Assembly: GCA_009760855.2 (NCBI GenBank) | Contig: WPIO01000405.1 | Span: forward strand, 1-56,467 | Length of the DNA: 56,467 nt | DNA from: Cristatella mucedo | Lineage: Eukaryota; Bryozoa; Phylactolaemata; Cristatellidae | Direction of reading: 5' to 3' | In this document: one piece after another, positions 1-10,303 of the stretch | Numbering within the stretch: the first letter of the stretch is position 1 | Layout of the letters: every line of letters begins with the position of its first letter | Program-made: the position numbers and the translations under genes | The notes under the pieces: generated by a model | What the model was told of the DNA's origin: nothing | Database searches by the model: none | What the model saw: only the letters and a program-made list of their open reading frames with translations

Positions 1-760
1 ATCGCGGACCAATGTCGACCACTTCAAATATGCAGGTCGTTAGCCTGATCTTGCTGGTCAGCTGAGATGCTGATTTCTTGTTTAAAGCATTTCGCACGTA
101 AATCAACACGTTCGCACGCGTTCGCAGCAGATTCGCGGAGATAGGCTAAAAAACTTCAATCTTCATGTCGGAAGCATGGGCTGGTCGGCAGCAGAGCTGC
201 ACAACATGTTTAAAGCATTTCGCACGTAACATAACACGTTTTTCGCACGAGTTCGAAGCAGATCGCGAGGAATATGTAGGAAACTTCAAATCTGCATGTC
301 GGAGCGTGCGCTGGCTGGCAGCAGAGTGCTGCACCTTGTTTAAAGCATTTCGCACGTAAATAACACGTTTCGCACGATTTCGCGGCAGATCGCGGAATAT
401 GTAGAAACTCAAATCTGCATTTCGGAGCGTGCGCTGAGTGGCAGCAGAGTGCTGCACGATGTTTAAAGCATTCCGCACGTATATAACACGTTTCGCACGA
501 GTTCGCAGCAGATCGCGGAATATGTAGAACTTCAATCTGCTGGTCTTAGCGTCGCTTGTGGCTCGCAGCAGAGTGCTGGCACCTTCTTTCAAAGCATTTC
601 GCACGTAACAACACGTTTTCGCAACTATTTCGCACAGATCGCGGAATATGTAGAAACTTCAAATCTGCATGTCGGAGCGTGCCCCTGTGTCACTTGTCGG
701 CAGATTGCTGCAACTTGTTTAAAGCATTTCGCACGTAATAAACACGTTTCGCACAAGTTC
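1..760 (+). repeat. Corrupted edge of the array
   Basis: Monomers are recognisable (TTTAAAGCAT at 81) but carry many single-base insertions and deletions, dropped bases and extra bases. The first 80 bases match only in fragments. The damage is indel-dominated and stops near 760, after which copies are clean. This looks more like low-coverage or unpolished long-read sequence at a contig end than biological decay, though decay at an array margin is possible. Confidence 0.75.
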
Positions 761-841
761 GCAGCAGATCGCGAAATATGTAGAAACTTCAAATCTACAT
801 TTTGGAGCGTGTGCTCGCTGGCAGCAGAGTGCTGCACCTTG

Positions 842-961
842 TTTTGACCATTTCGCACTCGAATAACACATTTCGCACGAGTTAGCAGCAGATCGCGGAT
901 TATCTAGAAACTTCAAATATGCATGTCCGAGCGTGTGCTGGCTGGCAGCAGAGTGCTGCAC
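842..961 (+). repeat. TTTTGACC variant monomer, copy 1
   Basis: The unit start TTTAAAGC is replaced by TTTTGACC, accompanied by CACTCGAATAACACATTTCG, GAGTTAGCAG, GGATTATCTAG and AATATGCATGTCCGAG. The same linked set of changes is seen at 1216 and 4191, and part of it at 6791, so these copies descend from one another by duplication. Confidence 0.85.
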
Positions 962-1215
962 CATGTTTAAAGCATTTCGCACGTAAATAACACGTTTCGC
1001 GCACCAGTTCGCGGCAGATCGCGGAATGTGTAGAAACTTCAAATCTGCATGTCGGAGCGTGTGCTTGCTCGCAGCAGAGTGCTGCACCTTGTTTAAAGCA
1101 TTTCGCACGTAAATAACACGTTTCGCACAAGTTTGCAGCAGATGGCGGTATATGTAGAAACTTCAAATCTACATTTCAGAGAGTGAGCTGGCTGGTAGCA
1201 GAGTGCTGCACCTTG

Positions 1216-1339
1216 TTTTGACCATTTCGCACTCGAATAACACATTTCGCACGAGTTAGCAGCAGATCGCGGATTATCTAGAAACTTCAAATATGCATGT
1301 CCGAGCGTGTGCTGGCTGGCAGCAGAGTGCTGCACCATG
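1216..1339 (+). repeat. TTTTGACC variant monomer, copy 2
   Basis: Carries the full linked variant set of the copy at 842 and lies three monomers downstream of it. The following unit has ACCATTTCGCACGTAATTAAC, a change also seen at 3823-3845. Confidence 0.85.
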
Positions 1340-4190
1340 TTTAAACCATTTCGCACGTAATTAACACGTTTCGCACGAGTTCGTGGCAGATCGCGGAATA
1401 TGTAGAAACTTCAAATCTGCATGTCGGAGCGTGTGCTTGCTGGCAGTAGAGTGCTGCACCTTGTTTAAAGCATTTCGCACGTAAATAACACGTTTCGCAC
1501 GAGTTCGCAGCAAATCGCGGAATATGTAGAAACTTCAAATCTGCATTTTGGAGCGTGCGCTGGCTGGCAGCAGAGTGCTGCACCTTGTTTAAAGCATTTC
1601 GCACGTAAATAACACATTTCGCACGAGTTCGCAGCAGATCGCAGAATATGTAGAAACTTCAAATCTGCATGTCGGAGCGTGTGCTGGCTGGCAGCAGAGT
1701 GCTGCACCTTGTTTAAAGCGTTTCGCACGTAAATAACACGTTTCGCACGAGTTCGCAGCAGATCGCGGAATATGTAGAAACATCAAATCTGCAAGTCGGA
1801 GCGTGAGCTTGCAGGCAGCAGAGTGCTGCACAATGTTTAAAGCATTTCGCACGTAAATAACACGTTTCGCACCAGTTTGCAGCAGATCGCGGAATATGTA
1901 GAAACTTCAAATCTGCATATCGGAGCGTGCGCTGGCTGGCAGCAGAGTGCTGCACCATGTTTAAAGCATTTCGCACGTAAATAACACATTTCGCACGAGT
2001 TCGTAGCAGATCGCGGAATATGTAGAAACTTCAAATCTGCATGTCGGAGCGTGTGCTGGCTGGCAGCAGAGTGCTGCACCTTGTTTAAAGCATTTCGCAC
2101 GTAAATAACACGTTTCGCACCAGTTTGCAGCAGATCGCGGAATATGTAGAAACTTCAAATCTGCATGTCGGAGCGTGTCCTTGCTGGCAGCAGAGTGCTG
2201 CACCTTGTTTAAAGCATTTCGCACGTAAATAACACGTTTCGCACGAGTTCGCAGCAGATCGCGGAATATCTAGAAACTTCAAATCTGCATGTCGGAGCGT
2301 GCGCTTGCTGGCAGCAGAGTGCTGCACTTGTTTAAAGCATTTCGCACGTAAATAACACGTTACGCACGAGTTTGCAGCAGATCGCAGAATATGTAGAAAC
2401 ATCAAATCAGCGTGTCGGAGCGTGAGCTGGCTGGCAGCAGAGTGCTGCACCTTGTTTAAAGTATTTCGCACGTAAATAACACGTTTCGCACGAGTTCGCA
2501 GCAGATCGCGGAATATGTAGAAACTTCAAATCTGCGTGTCGGAGCGTGCCCTGGCTGGCAGCAGAGTGCTGCACCTTGTTTAAAGCATTTCGCACGTAAA
2601 TAACACGTTTCGCACCAGTTCGCAGCAGATCGCGGAATATGTAGAAACTTCAAATCTGCATGTCGGAGCGTGCGCTGGCTGGCAGCAGAGTGCTGCACCA
2701 TGTTTAAAGCATTTCGCTCGTAAATAACACGTTTCGCACGAGTTCGCACCAGATCGCGGAATATGTAGAAACTTCAAATCTGCATGTCGGAGCGTGTGCT
2801 GGCTGGCAGCACAGTGCTGCACCATGTTTAAAGCATTTCGCACGCAAATAACACGTTTCGCACGAGTTCGCAGCAGATCGCGGAATATGTAGAAACTTCA
2901 AATCTACATATCGGAGCGTGCGCTGGCTGGCAGCAGAGTGCTGCACCTCGTTTAAAGCATTTCGCACGTAAATAACACGTTTCGCACGAGTTCGCAGCAG
3001 ATCGCGGAATATGTAGAAACTTCAAATCTGCGTGTCGGAGCGTGCCCTGGCTGGCAGCAGAGTGCTGCACCATGTTTAAAGCATTTCGCACGTAAATAAA
3101 ACGTTTCGCACGAGTTCGCAGCAGATCGCGGAATATGTAGAAACTTCTAATCTGCATGTCCGAGCGTGTGCTGGCTGGCAGCAGAGTGCTGCACCTTGTT
3201 TAAATCATTTCGCACGTAAATAACACGTTTCGCTCGAGTTCGCAGCAGATCGCGGAATATCTAGAAAGTTCAAATATGCATGTCGGATCGTGTGCTGGCT
3301 GGCAGCAGAGTGCTGCACAATGTTTAAAGCATTTCGCACGTAAATAACACGTTTCGCACGAGTTCGCAGCAGATCGCGGAATATATAGAAACTTCAAATC
3401 TGCGTGTCGGAGCGTGCCCTGGCTGGCAGCAGAGTGCTGCACCTTGTTTAAAGCATTTCGCACGTAAATAACACATTTCGCATGAGTTCGCAGCAGATCG
3501 CGGAATATCTAGAAACTTCAACTCTGCATGTCGGAGCGTGAGCTGGCTGGCAGCAGAGTGCTGCACCATGTTTAAAGCATTTCGCACGTTAATAACACGT
3601 TTCGCACAAGTTCGCAGCAGATCGCGGAATATGTAGAAACTTCAAATCTACATTTCAGAGAGTGAGCTGGCTGGTAGCAGAGTGCTGCACCTTGTTTAAA
3701 GCATTTCGCACGTAAATAACACGTTTCGCACGAGTTAGCAGCAGATCGCGGAATATGTAGAAACTTCAAATCTGCATGTCCGAGCGTGTGCTGGCTGGCA
3801 GCAGAGTGCTGCACCATGTTTAAACCATTTCGCACGTAATTAACACGTTTCGCACGAGTTCGTGGCAGATCGCGGAATATGTAGAAACATCGAATCTGCA
3901 TGTCGGAGCGCACCCTGGCTGGCAGCAGAGTGCTGCACCTTGTTTAAAGCATTTCGCACGTAAATAACACGTTTCGCACCAGCTTGCAGCAGATCGCGGA
4001 ATATGTGGAAACTTTAAATCCGCATGTCGGAGCGTGGGCTTGCTGGCAGCAGAGTGCTGCACCTTCTTTAAAGCATTTCGCACGTAAATAACACGTTTCG
4101 CACAAGTTCGCAGCAGATCGCGGAATATGTAGAAACTTCAAATCTACATTTTGGAGCGTGTGCTCGCTGGCAGCAGAGTGCTGGACCTTG

Positions 4191-4313
4191 TTTTGACCAT
4201 TTCGCACTCGAATAACACATTTCGCACGAGTTAGCAGCAGATCGCGGATTATCTAGAAACTTCAAATATGCATGTCAGAGCGTGTGCTGGCTGGCAGCAG
4301 AGTGCTGCACCAT
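4191..4313 (+). repeat. TTTTGACC variant monomer, copy 3
   Basis: Same linked variants as the copies at 842 and 1216, except CATGTCAGAG instead of CATGTCCGAG. It is preceded, as at 797, by a unit with ACATTTTGGAG and TGCTCGCTGG, so at least two adjacent monomers were copied together. Confidence 0.85.
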
Positions 4314-6553
4314 GTTTAAAGCATTTCGCACGTAAATAACACGTTTCGCACGAGTTCGCGTCAGATTGCTGAATGCGTAGAAACTTCAAATCTGCATGTC
4401 GGAGCGTGCGCTTGCTGGCAGCAGAGTGCTGCACCTTGTTTAAAGCATTTCGCACGTAAATAACACGTTTCGCACAAGTTCGCAGCAGATCGCGGAATAT
4501 GTAGAAACTTCAAATCTGCATGTCGGAGCGTGGGCTTGCTGGCAGCAGAGTGCTGCACCTTGTTTAAAGCATTTCGCACGTAATAAACACGTCATTTCGC
4601 ACGAGTTAGCAGCAAGTCGCGGAATATGTAGAAAGTTCAAATCTGCATGTCGGAGCGTGAGCTGGCTGGCAGCAGAGTGCTGCACCTTGTTTAAAGCATT
4701 TCGCACGTAAATAACACGTTTCGCACGAGTTCGCGGCAGATCGCGGAATATGTAGAAACTTCAAATCTGCATGTCGGAGCGTGAGCGCTGGCTGGCAGCA
4801 GAGTGCTGCACCTTGTTTAAAGCATTTCGCACGTAAATAACACGTTTCGCACCAGCTTCGCAGCAGATCGCGGAATATGTAGAAACTTTCAAATCTGCAT
4901 GTCGGAGCGTGTGCTGGCTGGCAGCAGAGTGCTGCACCATGTTTAAAGCATTTCGCACGTAAATAACACGTTTCGCACGAGTTCGCAGCAGATCGTGGAA
5001 TATGTAGAAACTTCAAATCTGCATGTCGGAGCGTGCGCTTGCTGGCAGCAGAGTGCTGCACCTTGTTTCAAGCATTTCGCACGTAAATAACACATTTCGC
5101 ACGAGTTCACAGCAGATCGCGGAATATCTAGAAACTTCAAATCTGCATGTCGGAGCTTGTGCTGGCTGACAGCAGAGCGCTGCACCATGTTTAAAGCATT
5201 TCGCACGTAAATAACACGTTTCGCACTAGTTCGCAGCAGATCGCGGAATGTGTAGAAACTTCAAATCTGTGTGTCGGAGCGTGTGCTGGCTGGCAGCAGA
5301 GTGCTGCACCATGTTTAAAGCATTTCGCACGTAAATAACACGTTTCGCACGAGTTTGCAGCAGATCGCGGAATATGTAGAAACTTCAAATATGCATGTCG
5401 GAGCGTGTGCTGGCTGGCAGCAGAGTGCTGCACCATGTTTAAAGCATTTCGCACGTAAATAACACATTTCGCACGAGTTCGCAGCAGATCGCGGAATATC
5501 TAGAAACTTCAAATCTGCATGTCGGAGCGTTGCTGGCTGGCAGCAGAGTGCTGCACCTTGTTTAAAGCATTTCGCACGTAAATAACACGTTTCGCACAAG
5601 TTCGCAGCAGATCGCGGAATATGTAGAAACTTCAAATCTGCATGTCGGAGCGTGTGCTTGCTGGCAGCAGAGTGCTGCACCTTGTTTAAAGCATTTCGCA
5701 CGTAAATAACACGTTTCGCAGCAGTTTGCAGCAGATCGCGGAATATGTAGAAACTTCAAATCTGCATGTCGGAGCGTGGGCTGGCTGGCAGCAGAGTGCT
5801 GCACCTTGTTTAAAGCATTTCGCACGTAAATAACACGTTTCGCACGAGTTCGCAGCAGATCGCGGATTATGTAGACTAATCAAATCTGCATGTCGGAGCG
5901 TGTGCTGGCTGGCAGCAGAGTGCTGCACCTTGTTTAAAGCATTTCGCACGTAAATAACACGTTTCGCACGAGTTTCGCGGCAGATCGCGGAATGTGTAGC
6001 CACTGCAATTCTGCATGTCGGAGCGTGTGCTGGCTGGCAGCAGAGTGCTGCACCTTGTTTAAAGCATTTCGCACGTAAATAACACGTTTCGCACGAGTTC
6101 GCAGCAGATCGCAGAATATGTGGAAACTTCAAATCTGCATGTCGGAGCGTACGCTGGCTGGCAGCAGAGTGCTGCACCTTGTTTAAAGCATTTCGCACGT
6201 AAATAACACGTTTCGCATGAGTTCGCAGCAGATCGCGGAATATGTAGAAACTTCAAATCTGCATGTCGGAGCGTGAGCTGGCTGGCAGCAGAGTGCTGCA
6301 CCTTGTTTAAAGCATTTCGCACGTAAATAACACGTTTCGCACAAGTTCGCAGCAGATCGCGGAATATGTAGAAACTTCAAATCTGCATGTCGGAGCGTGT
6401 GCTGGCTGGCAGCAGAGTGCTGCACCTTGTTTAAAGCATTTCGCACGTAAATAACACGTTTCGCACGAGTTAGCAGCAGATCGCGGAATATGTAGAAACT
6501 TCAAATCTGCATGTCGGAGCGTGGGTTGGCTGGCAGCAGAGTGCTGCACCATG

Positions 6554-6666
6554 TTTAAAGCATTTCGCACGTTTCGCACCAGTTCGCAGCAGATCGCGGA
6601 ATATGTAGAAACTTCAAATCTGCATGTCGGAGCGTGGGCTTGCTGGCAGCAGAGTGCTGCACCTTG
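6554..6666 (+). repeat. 113-bp monomer with 11-bp loss between CACGT direct repeats
   Basis: The canonical CACGTAAATAACACGT is reduced to a single CACGT. The lost 11 bases are exactly one CACGT plus the AAATAA spacer, which is the product expected from slippage or recombination between the two CACGT words. Confidence 0.9.
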
Positions 6667-6790
6667 TTTAAAGCATTTCGCACGTAAATAACACGTTTCG
6701 CACCAGTTCGCAGCAGATCGCGGAATATGTAGAAACTTCAAATCTGCATGTCGGAGCGTGTGCTTGCTGGCAGCAGAGTGCTGCACCTTG

Positions 6791-6913
6791 TTTTGACCAT
6801 TTCGCACTCGAATAACACATTTCGCACGAGTTAGCAGCAAGTCGCGGAATATGTAGAAAGTTCAAATCTGCATGTCCGAGCGTTTACTGGCTGGCAGCAG
6901 AGTGCTGCACCAT
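6791..6913 (+). repeat. TTTTGACC variant monomer, copy 4 (partly homogenised)
   Basis: Has TTTTGACC, CACTCGAATAACACATTTCG and GAGTTAGCAG but then GGAATATGTAG rather than GGATTATCTAG. It lies about 21 monomers after copy 3. The mix of variant and canonical halves suggests gene conversion or a crossover within the monomer. Confidence 0.75.
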
Positions 6914-9273
6914 GTTTAAAGCATTTCGCACGTAATTAACACGTTTCGCACGAGTTCGCAGCAGATCGCGGAATATGTAGAAACTTCAAATCTGCATGTC
7001 GGAGCGTGCGCTGGCTGGCAGCAGAGTGCTGCACCTTGTTTAAAGCATTTCGCACGTAAATAACACGTTTCGCACCAGTTTGCAGCAGATCGCGGAATAT
7101 GTAGAAACTTCAAATCTGCATGTCGGAGCGTGGGCTTGCTGGCAGCAGAGTGCTGCACCTTGTTCAAAGCATTTCGCACGTAAATAACACGTTTCGCACG
7201 AGTTCGCGGCAGATCGCGGAATATGTAGAAACTTTAAATCTACATTTCAGAGCGTACGCTTGCTGGCAGCAGAGTGCTGCACCTTGTTTAAAGCATTTCG
7301 CACGTAAATAACACGTTTTCGCACGAGTTCGCAGCAGATCGGGGAATATGTAGAAAGTTCAAATCTGCATGTCGGAGCGTGCGCTGGCTGGCAGCAGAGT
7401 GCTGCACCTTGTTTAAAGCATTTCGCACGTAAATAACACGTTTCGCACGAGTTCGCAGCAGATCGCGGAATATGTAGAAACTTCAAATCTGCATGTCGGA
7501 GCGTGTGCTTGCTGGCAGCAGAGTGCTGCACCTTGTTTAAAGCATTTCGCACGTAAATAACACGTTTCGCACCAGTTCGCAGCAGATCGCGGAATATGTA
7601 GAAACTTCAAATCTGCATGTCGGAGCGTGGGCTGGCTGGCAGCAGAGTGCTGCACCTTGTTTAAAGCATTTCGCACGTAAATAACACGTTTCGCACGAGT
7701 TCGCAGCAGATCGCGGAATATGTAGAAACTTCAAATCTGCATGTCGGAGCGTGTGCTGGCTTGCAGCAGAGTGCTGCACCTTGTTTAAAGCATTTCGCAC
7801 GTAAATAAAACGTTTCGCACAAGTTCGCAGCAGATCGCGGAATATGTAGACACTTCAAATCTGCATGTCGGAGCGTGCGCTGGCTGGCAGCAGAGTGCTG
7901 CACCTTGTTTAAAGCATTTCGCACGTAAATAACACGTTTCGCACGAGTTCGCAGCAGATCCCGGATTATCTAGAAACTTCAAATCTGCATGTCGGAGCGT
8001 GCGCTGGCTGGCAGCAGAGTGCTGCACCTTGAATAAAGCATTTCGCACGTAAATAACACGTTTTGCACGAGTTCGCATCAGATCGCGGAATGTGTAGTAA
8101 CTTCAAATCTGCATGTCGGAGCGTGCGCTGACTGGCAGCAGAGTGCTGCACCGTGTTTAAAGCATTTCGCACGTAAATAACACGTTTTGCACGAGTTCGC
8201 AGCAGATCGCGGAATATGTAGAAACTTCAAATCTGCATGTCGGAGCGTGAGCTTGCTGGCAGCAGAGTGCTGCACCTTGTTTAAAGCATTTCGCACGTAA
8301 ATAACACGTTTCGCACGAGTTCGCAGCAGATCGCGGAATCTGTAGAAAGTTCAAATCTGCATATCGGAGCGTGGGCTGGCTTGCAGCAGAGTGCTGCACC
8401 TTGTTTAAAGCATTTCGCACGTTAATAACACGTTTCGCACCAATTCGCAGCAGATCGCGGAATATGTAGAAACTTCAAATCTGCATGTCGGAGCGTGTGC
8501 TGGCTGGCAGCAGAGTGCTGCACCTTGTTTTAAAGCATTTCGCACGTAAATAACACGTTTCGCACGAGTTTGCAGCAGATCGCGGAATATGTAGAAACAT
8601 CAAATCTGCATGTCGGAGCGTGCCCTGGGCTGGCAGCAGAGTGCTGCACCATGTTTAAAGCATTTCGCACGTAAATAACACGTTTCGCACGAGTTCGCAG
8701 CAGATCGCGGAATATGTAGAAACTTCAAATCTGCATGTCGGAGCGTGAGCTGGCTGGCAGCAGAGTGCTGCACCTTGTTTAAAGCATTTCGCACGTAAAT
8801 AACACGTTTCGCACCAGTTCGCAGCAGATCGCGGAATATGTAGAAACTTCAAATCTGCATGTCGGAGCGTGAGCTTGCTGGCAGCAGAGTGCTGCACCTT
8901 GTTTAAAGCATTTCGCACGTAAATAACACGTTTCGCACCAGTTTGCAGCAGATCGCGGAATATGTAGAAACTTCAAATCTGCATGTCGGAGCGTGAGCTG
9001 GCTGGCAGCAGAGTGCTGCACCTTGTTTAAAGCATTTCGCACGTAAATAACACGTTTCGCACGAGTTCGCAGCAGATCGCGGAATACCTAGAAACTTCAA
9101 ATCTGCATGTCGGAGCGTGTGCTGGCTGGCAGCAGAGTGCTGCACCTTGTTTAAAGCATTTCGCACGTAAATAACACGTTTCGCACCAGTTTGCAGCAGA
9201 TCGCGGAATATGTAGAAACTTCAAATCTGCATGTCGGAGCGTGTGCTTGCTGGCAGCAGAGTGCTGCACCTTG

Positions 9274-9366
9274 TTTAAAGAGTTCGCAGCAGATCGCGGA
9301 ATATGTAGAAACTTCAAATCTGCATGTCGGAGCGTGTGCTTGCTGGCAGCAGAGTGCTGCACCTTG
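9274..9366 (+). repeat. Truncated monomer, 31-bp internal loss
   Basis: Sequence passes from TTTAAAG directly to AGTTCGCAG at 9280/9281, omitting unit positions 8-38. The rest of the unit is intact. Confidence 0.9.
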
Positions 9367-9613
9367 TTTAAAGCATTTCGCACGTAAATAACACGTTTCG
9401 CACTAGTTTCCAGCAGATCGCGGAATATGTAGAAACTTCAAATCTGCATGTCGGAGCGTGTGCTGGCTGGCAGCAGAGTGCTGCACCTTGTTTAAAGCAT
9501 TTCGCACGTAAATAACACGTTTCGCACCAGTTCGCAGCAGATCGCGGAATATGTAGAAACTTCAAATCTGCATGTCGGAGCGTGTGCTTGCTGGCAGCAG
9601 AGTGCTGCACCTT

Positions 9614-9680
9614 TTTTAAAGCATAACTTCAAATCTGCATGTCGGAGCGTGCGCTTGCTGGCAGCAGAGTGCTGCACCTT
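9614..9680 (+). repeat. Truncated monomer, 57-bp internal loss
   Basis: Sequence passes from TTTAAAGCAT to AACTTCAAAT at about 9624/9625, omitting unit positions 11-67. This removes all three TTCGCA words and the GATCGCGG segment. Confidence 0.9.
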
Positions 9681-10054
9681 GTTTAAAGCATTTCGCACGT
9701 AAATAACACGTTTCGCACTAGTTTCGCAGCAGATCGCGGAATATGTAGAAACTTCAAATCTGCATGTCGGAGCGTGAGCTGCTGGCAGCAGAGTGCTGCA
9801 CCTTGTTTAAAGCATTTCGCACGTAAATAACACGTTTCACACGAGTTCCCAGCAGATCGCGGAATATGTAGAAACTTCAAATCTGCATGTCGGAGCGTGT
9901 GCTTGCTGGCAGCAGAGTGCTGCACCTTGTTTAAAGCATTTCGCACGTAAATAACACGTTTCGCACGAGTTCGCAGCAGATCGCGGAATATGTAGAAACT
10001 TCAAATCTGCATGTCGGAGCGTGTGCTTGCTGGCAGCAGAGTGCTGCACCATGT

Positions 10055-10303
10055 TTAAAGCATTTCGCACGTAAATAACACGTTTCGCACGAGTTCGCAT
10101 CAGATCGCGGAAGATGTAAAAACGTATAATCTGCATGTCGGAGCGTGCGCTGGCTGGCAGCAGAGTGCTGTATCTTGTTTAAAGCATTTCGCACGTAAAT
10201 AACACGTTTCGCACCAGTTCGCAGCAGATCGCGGAATATGTAGAAACTTCAAATCTGCTTGTCGGAGCGTGAGCTGGCTGGCAGCAGAGTGCTGCACCTT
10301 GTT
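10055..10303 (+). repeat. Rare-variant monomer pair (GCTGTATCTTG then CTGCTTGTCGG)
   Basis: The first unit ends GCTGTATCTTG (at 10168) and the next has ATCTGCTTGTCGG (from 10254). The same two rare changes occur in the same order and spacing at 47556 and 47641, about 37.4 kb away. The first unit here also has GGAAGATGTAAAAACGTATA. Confidence 0.8.

Larger units (their letters stand above)
760..4600 (+). repeat. Diverged monomer block with marker variants
   Basis: Copies keep the 124-bp length almost perfectly but differ by many substitutions from the canonical unit. Examples are TCTAG for TGTAG, ACATTTCAGAGAG, CATGTCCGAG, TTTAAACCATTTC and ACACATTTCG for ACACGTTTCG. The marker ACATTTCAGAGAGTGAG recurs at 1171 and 3650 (20 monomers minus one base). 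ACATTTTGGAGCGTG with TGCTCGCTGG recurs at 797 and 4146 (27 monomers plus one base). This is the pattern expected of older, less homogenised satellite that has still undergone segmental duplication. Confidence 0.85.
4600..8900 (+). repeat. Transitional block between diverged and uniform monomers
   Basis: Copies increasingly match the canonical unit, with scattered older variants such as TCTAG at about 5110 and 5500, the partial TTTTGACC copy at 6791, and CATATCGGAG with ATCTGTAG near 8340-8370. Length is steady at 124 apart from small indels and the 11-bp loss at 6567-6573. Confidence 0.7.

Noticed and set aside
165-359. Plus-strand frames of about 60-66 codons (also near 556, 7120, 9191, 38001, 44605 and 51063)
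   Set aside because: They are plus-strand readings of ordinary monomers opened by local indels; no recognisable domain and no consistent copy.
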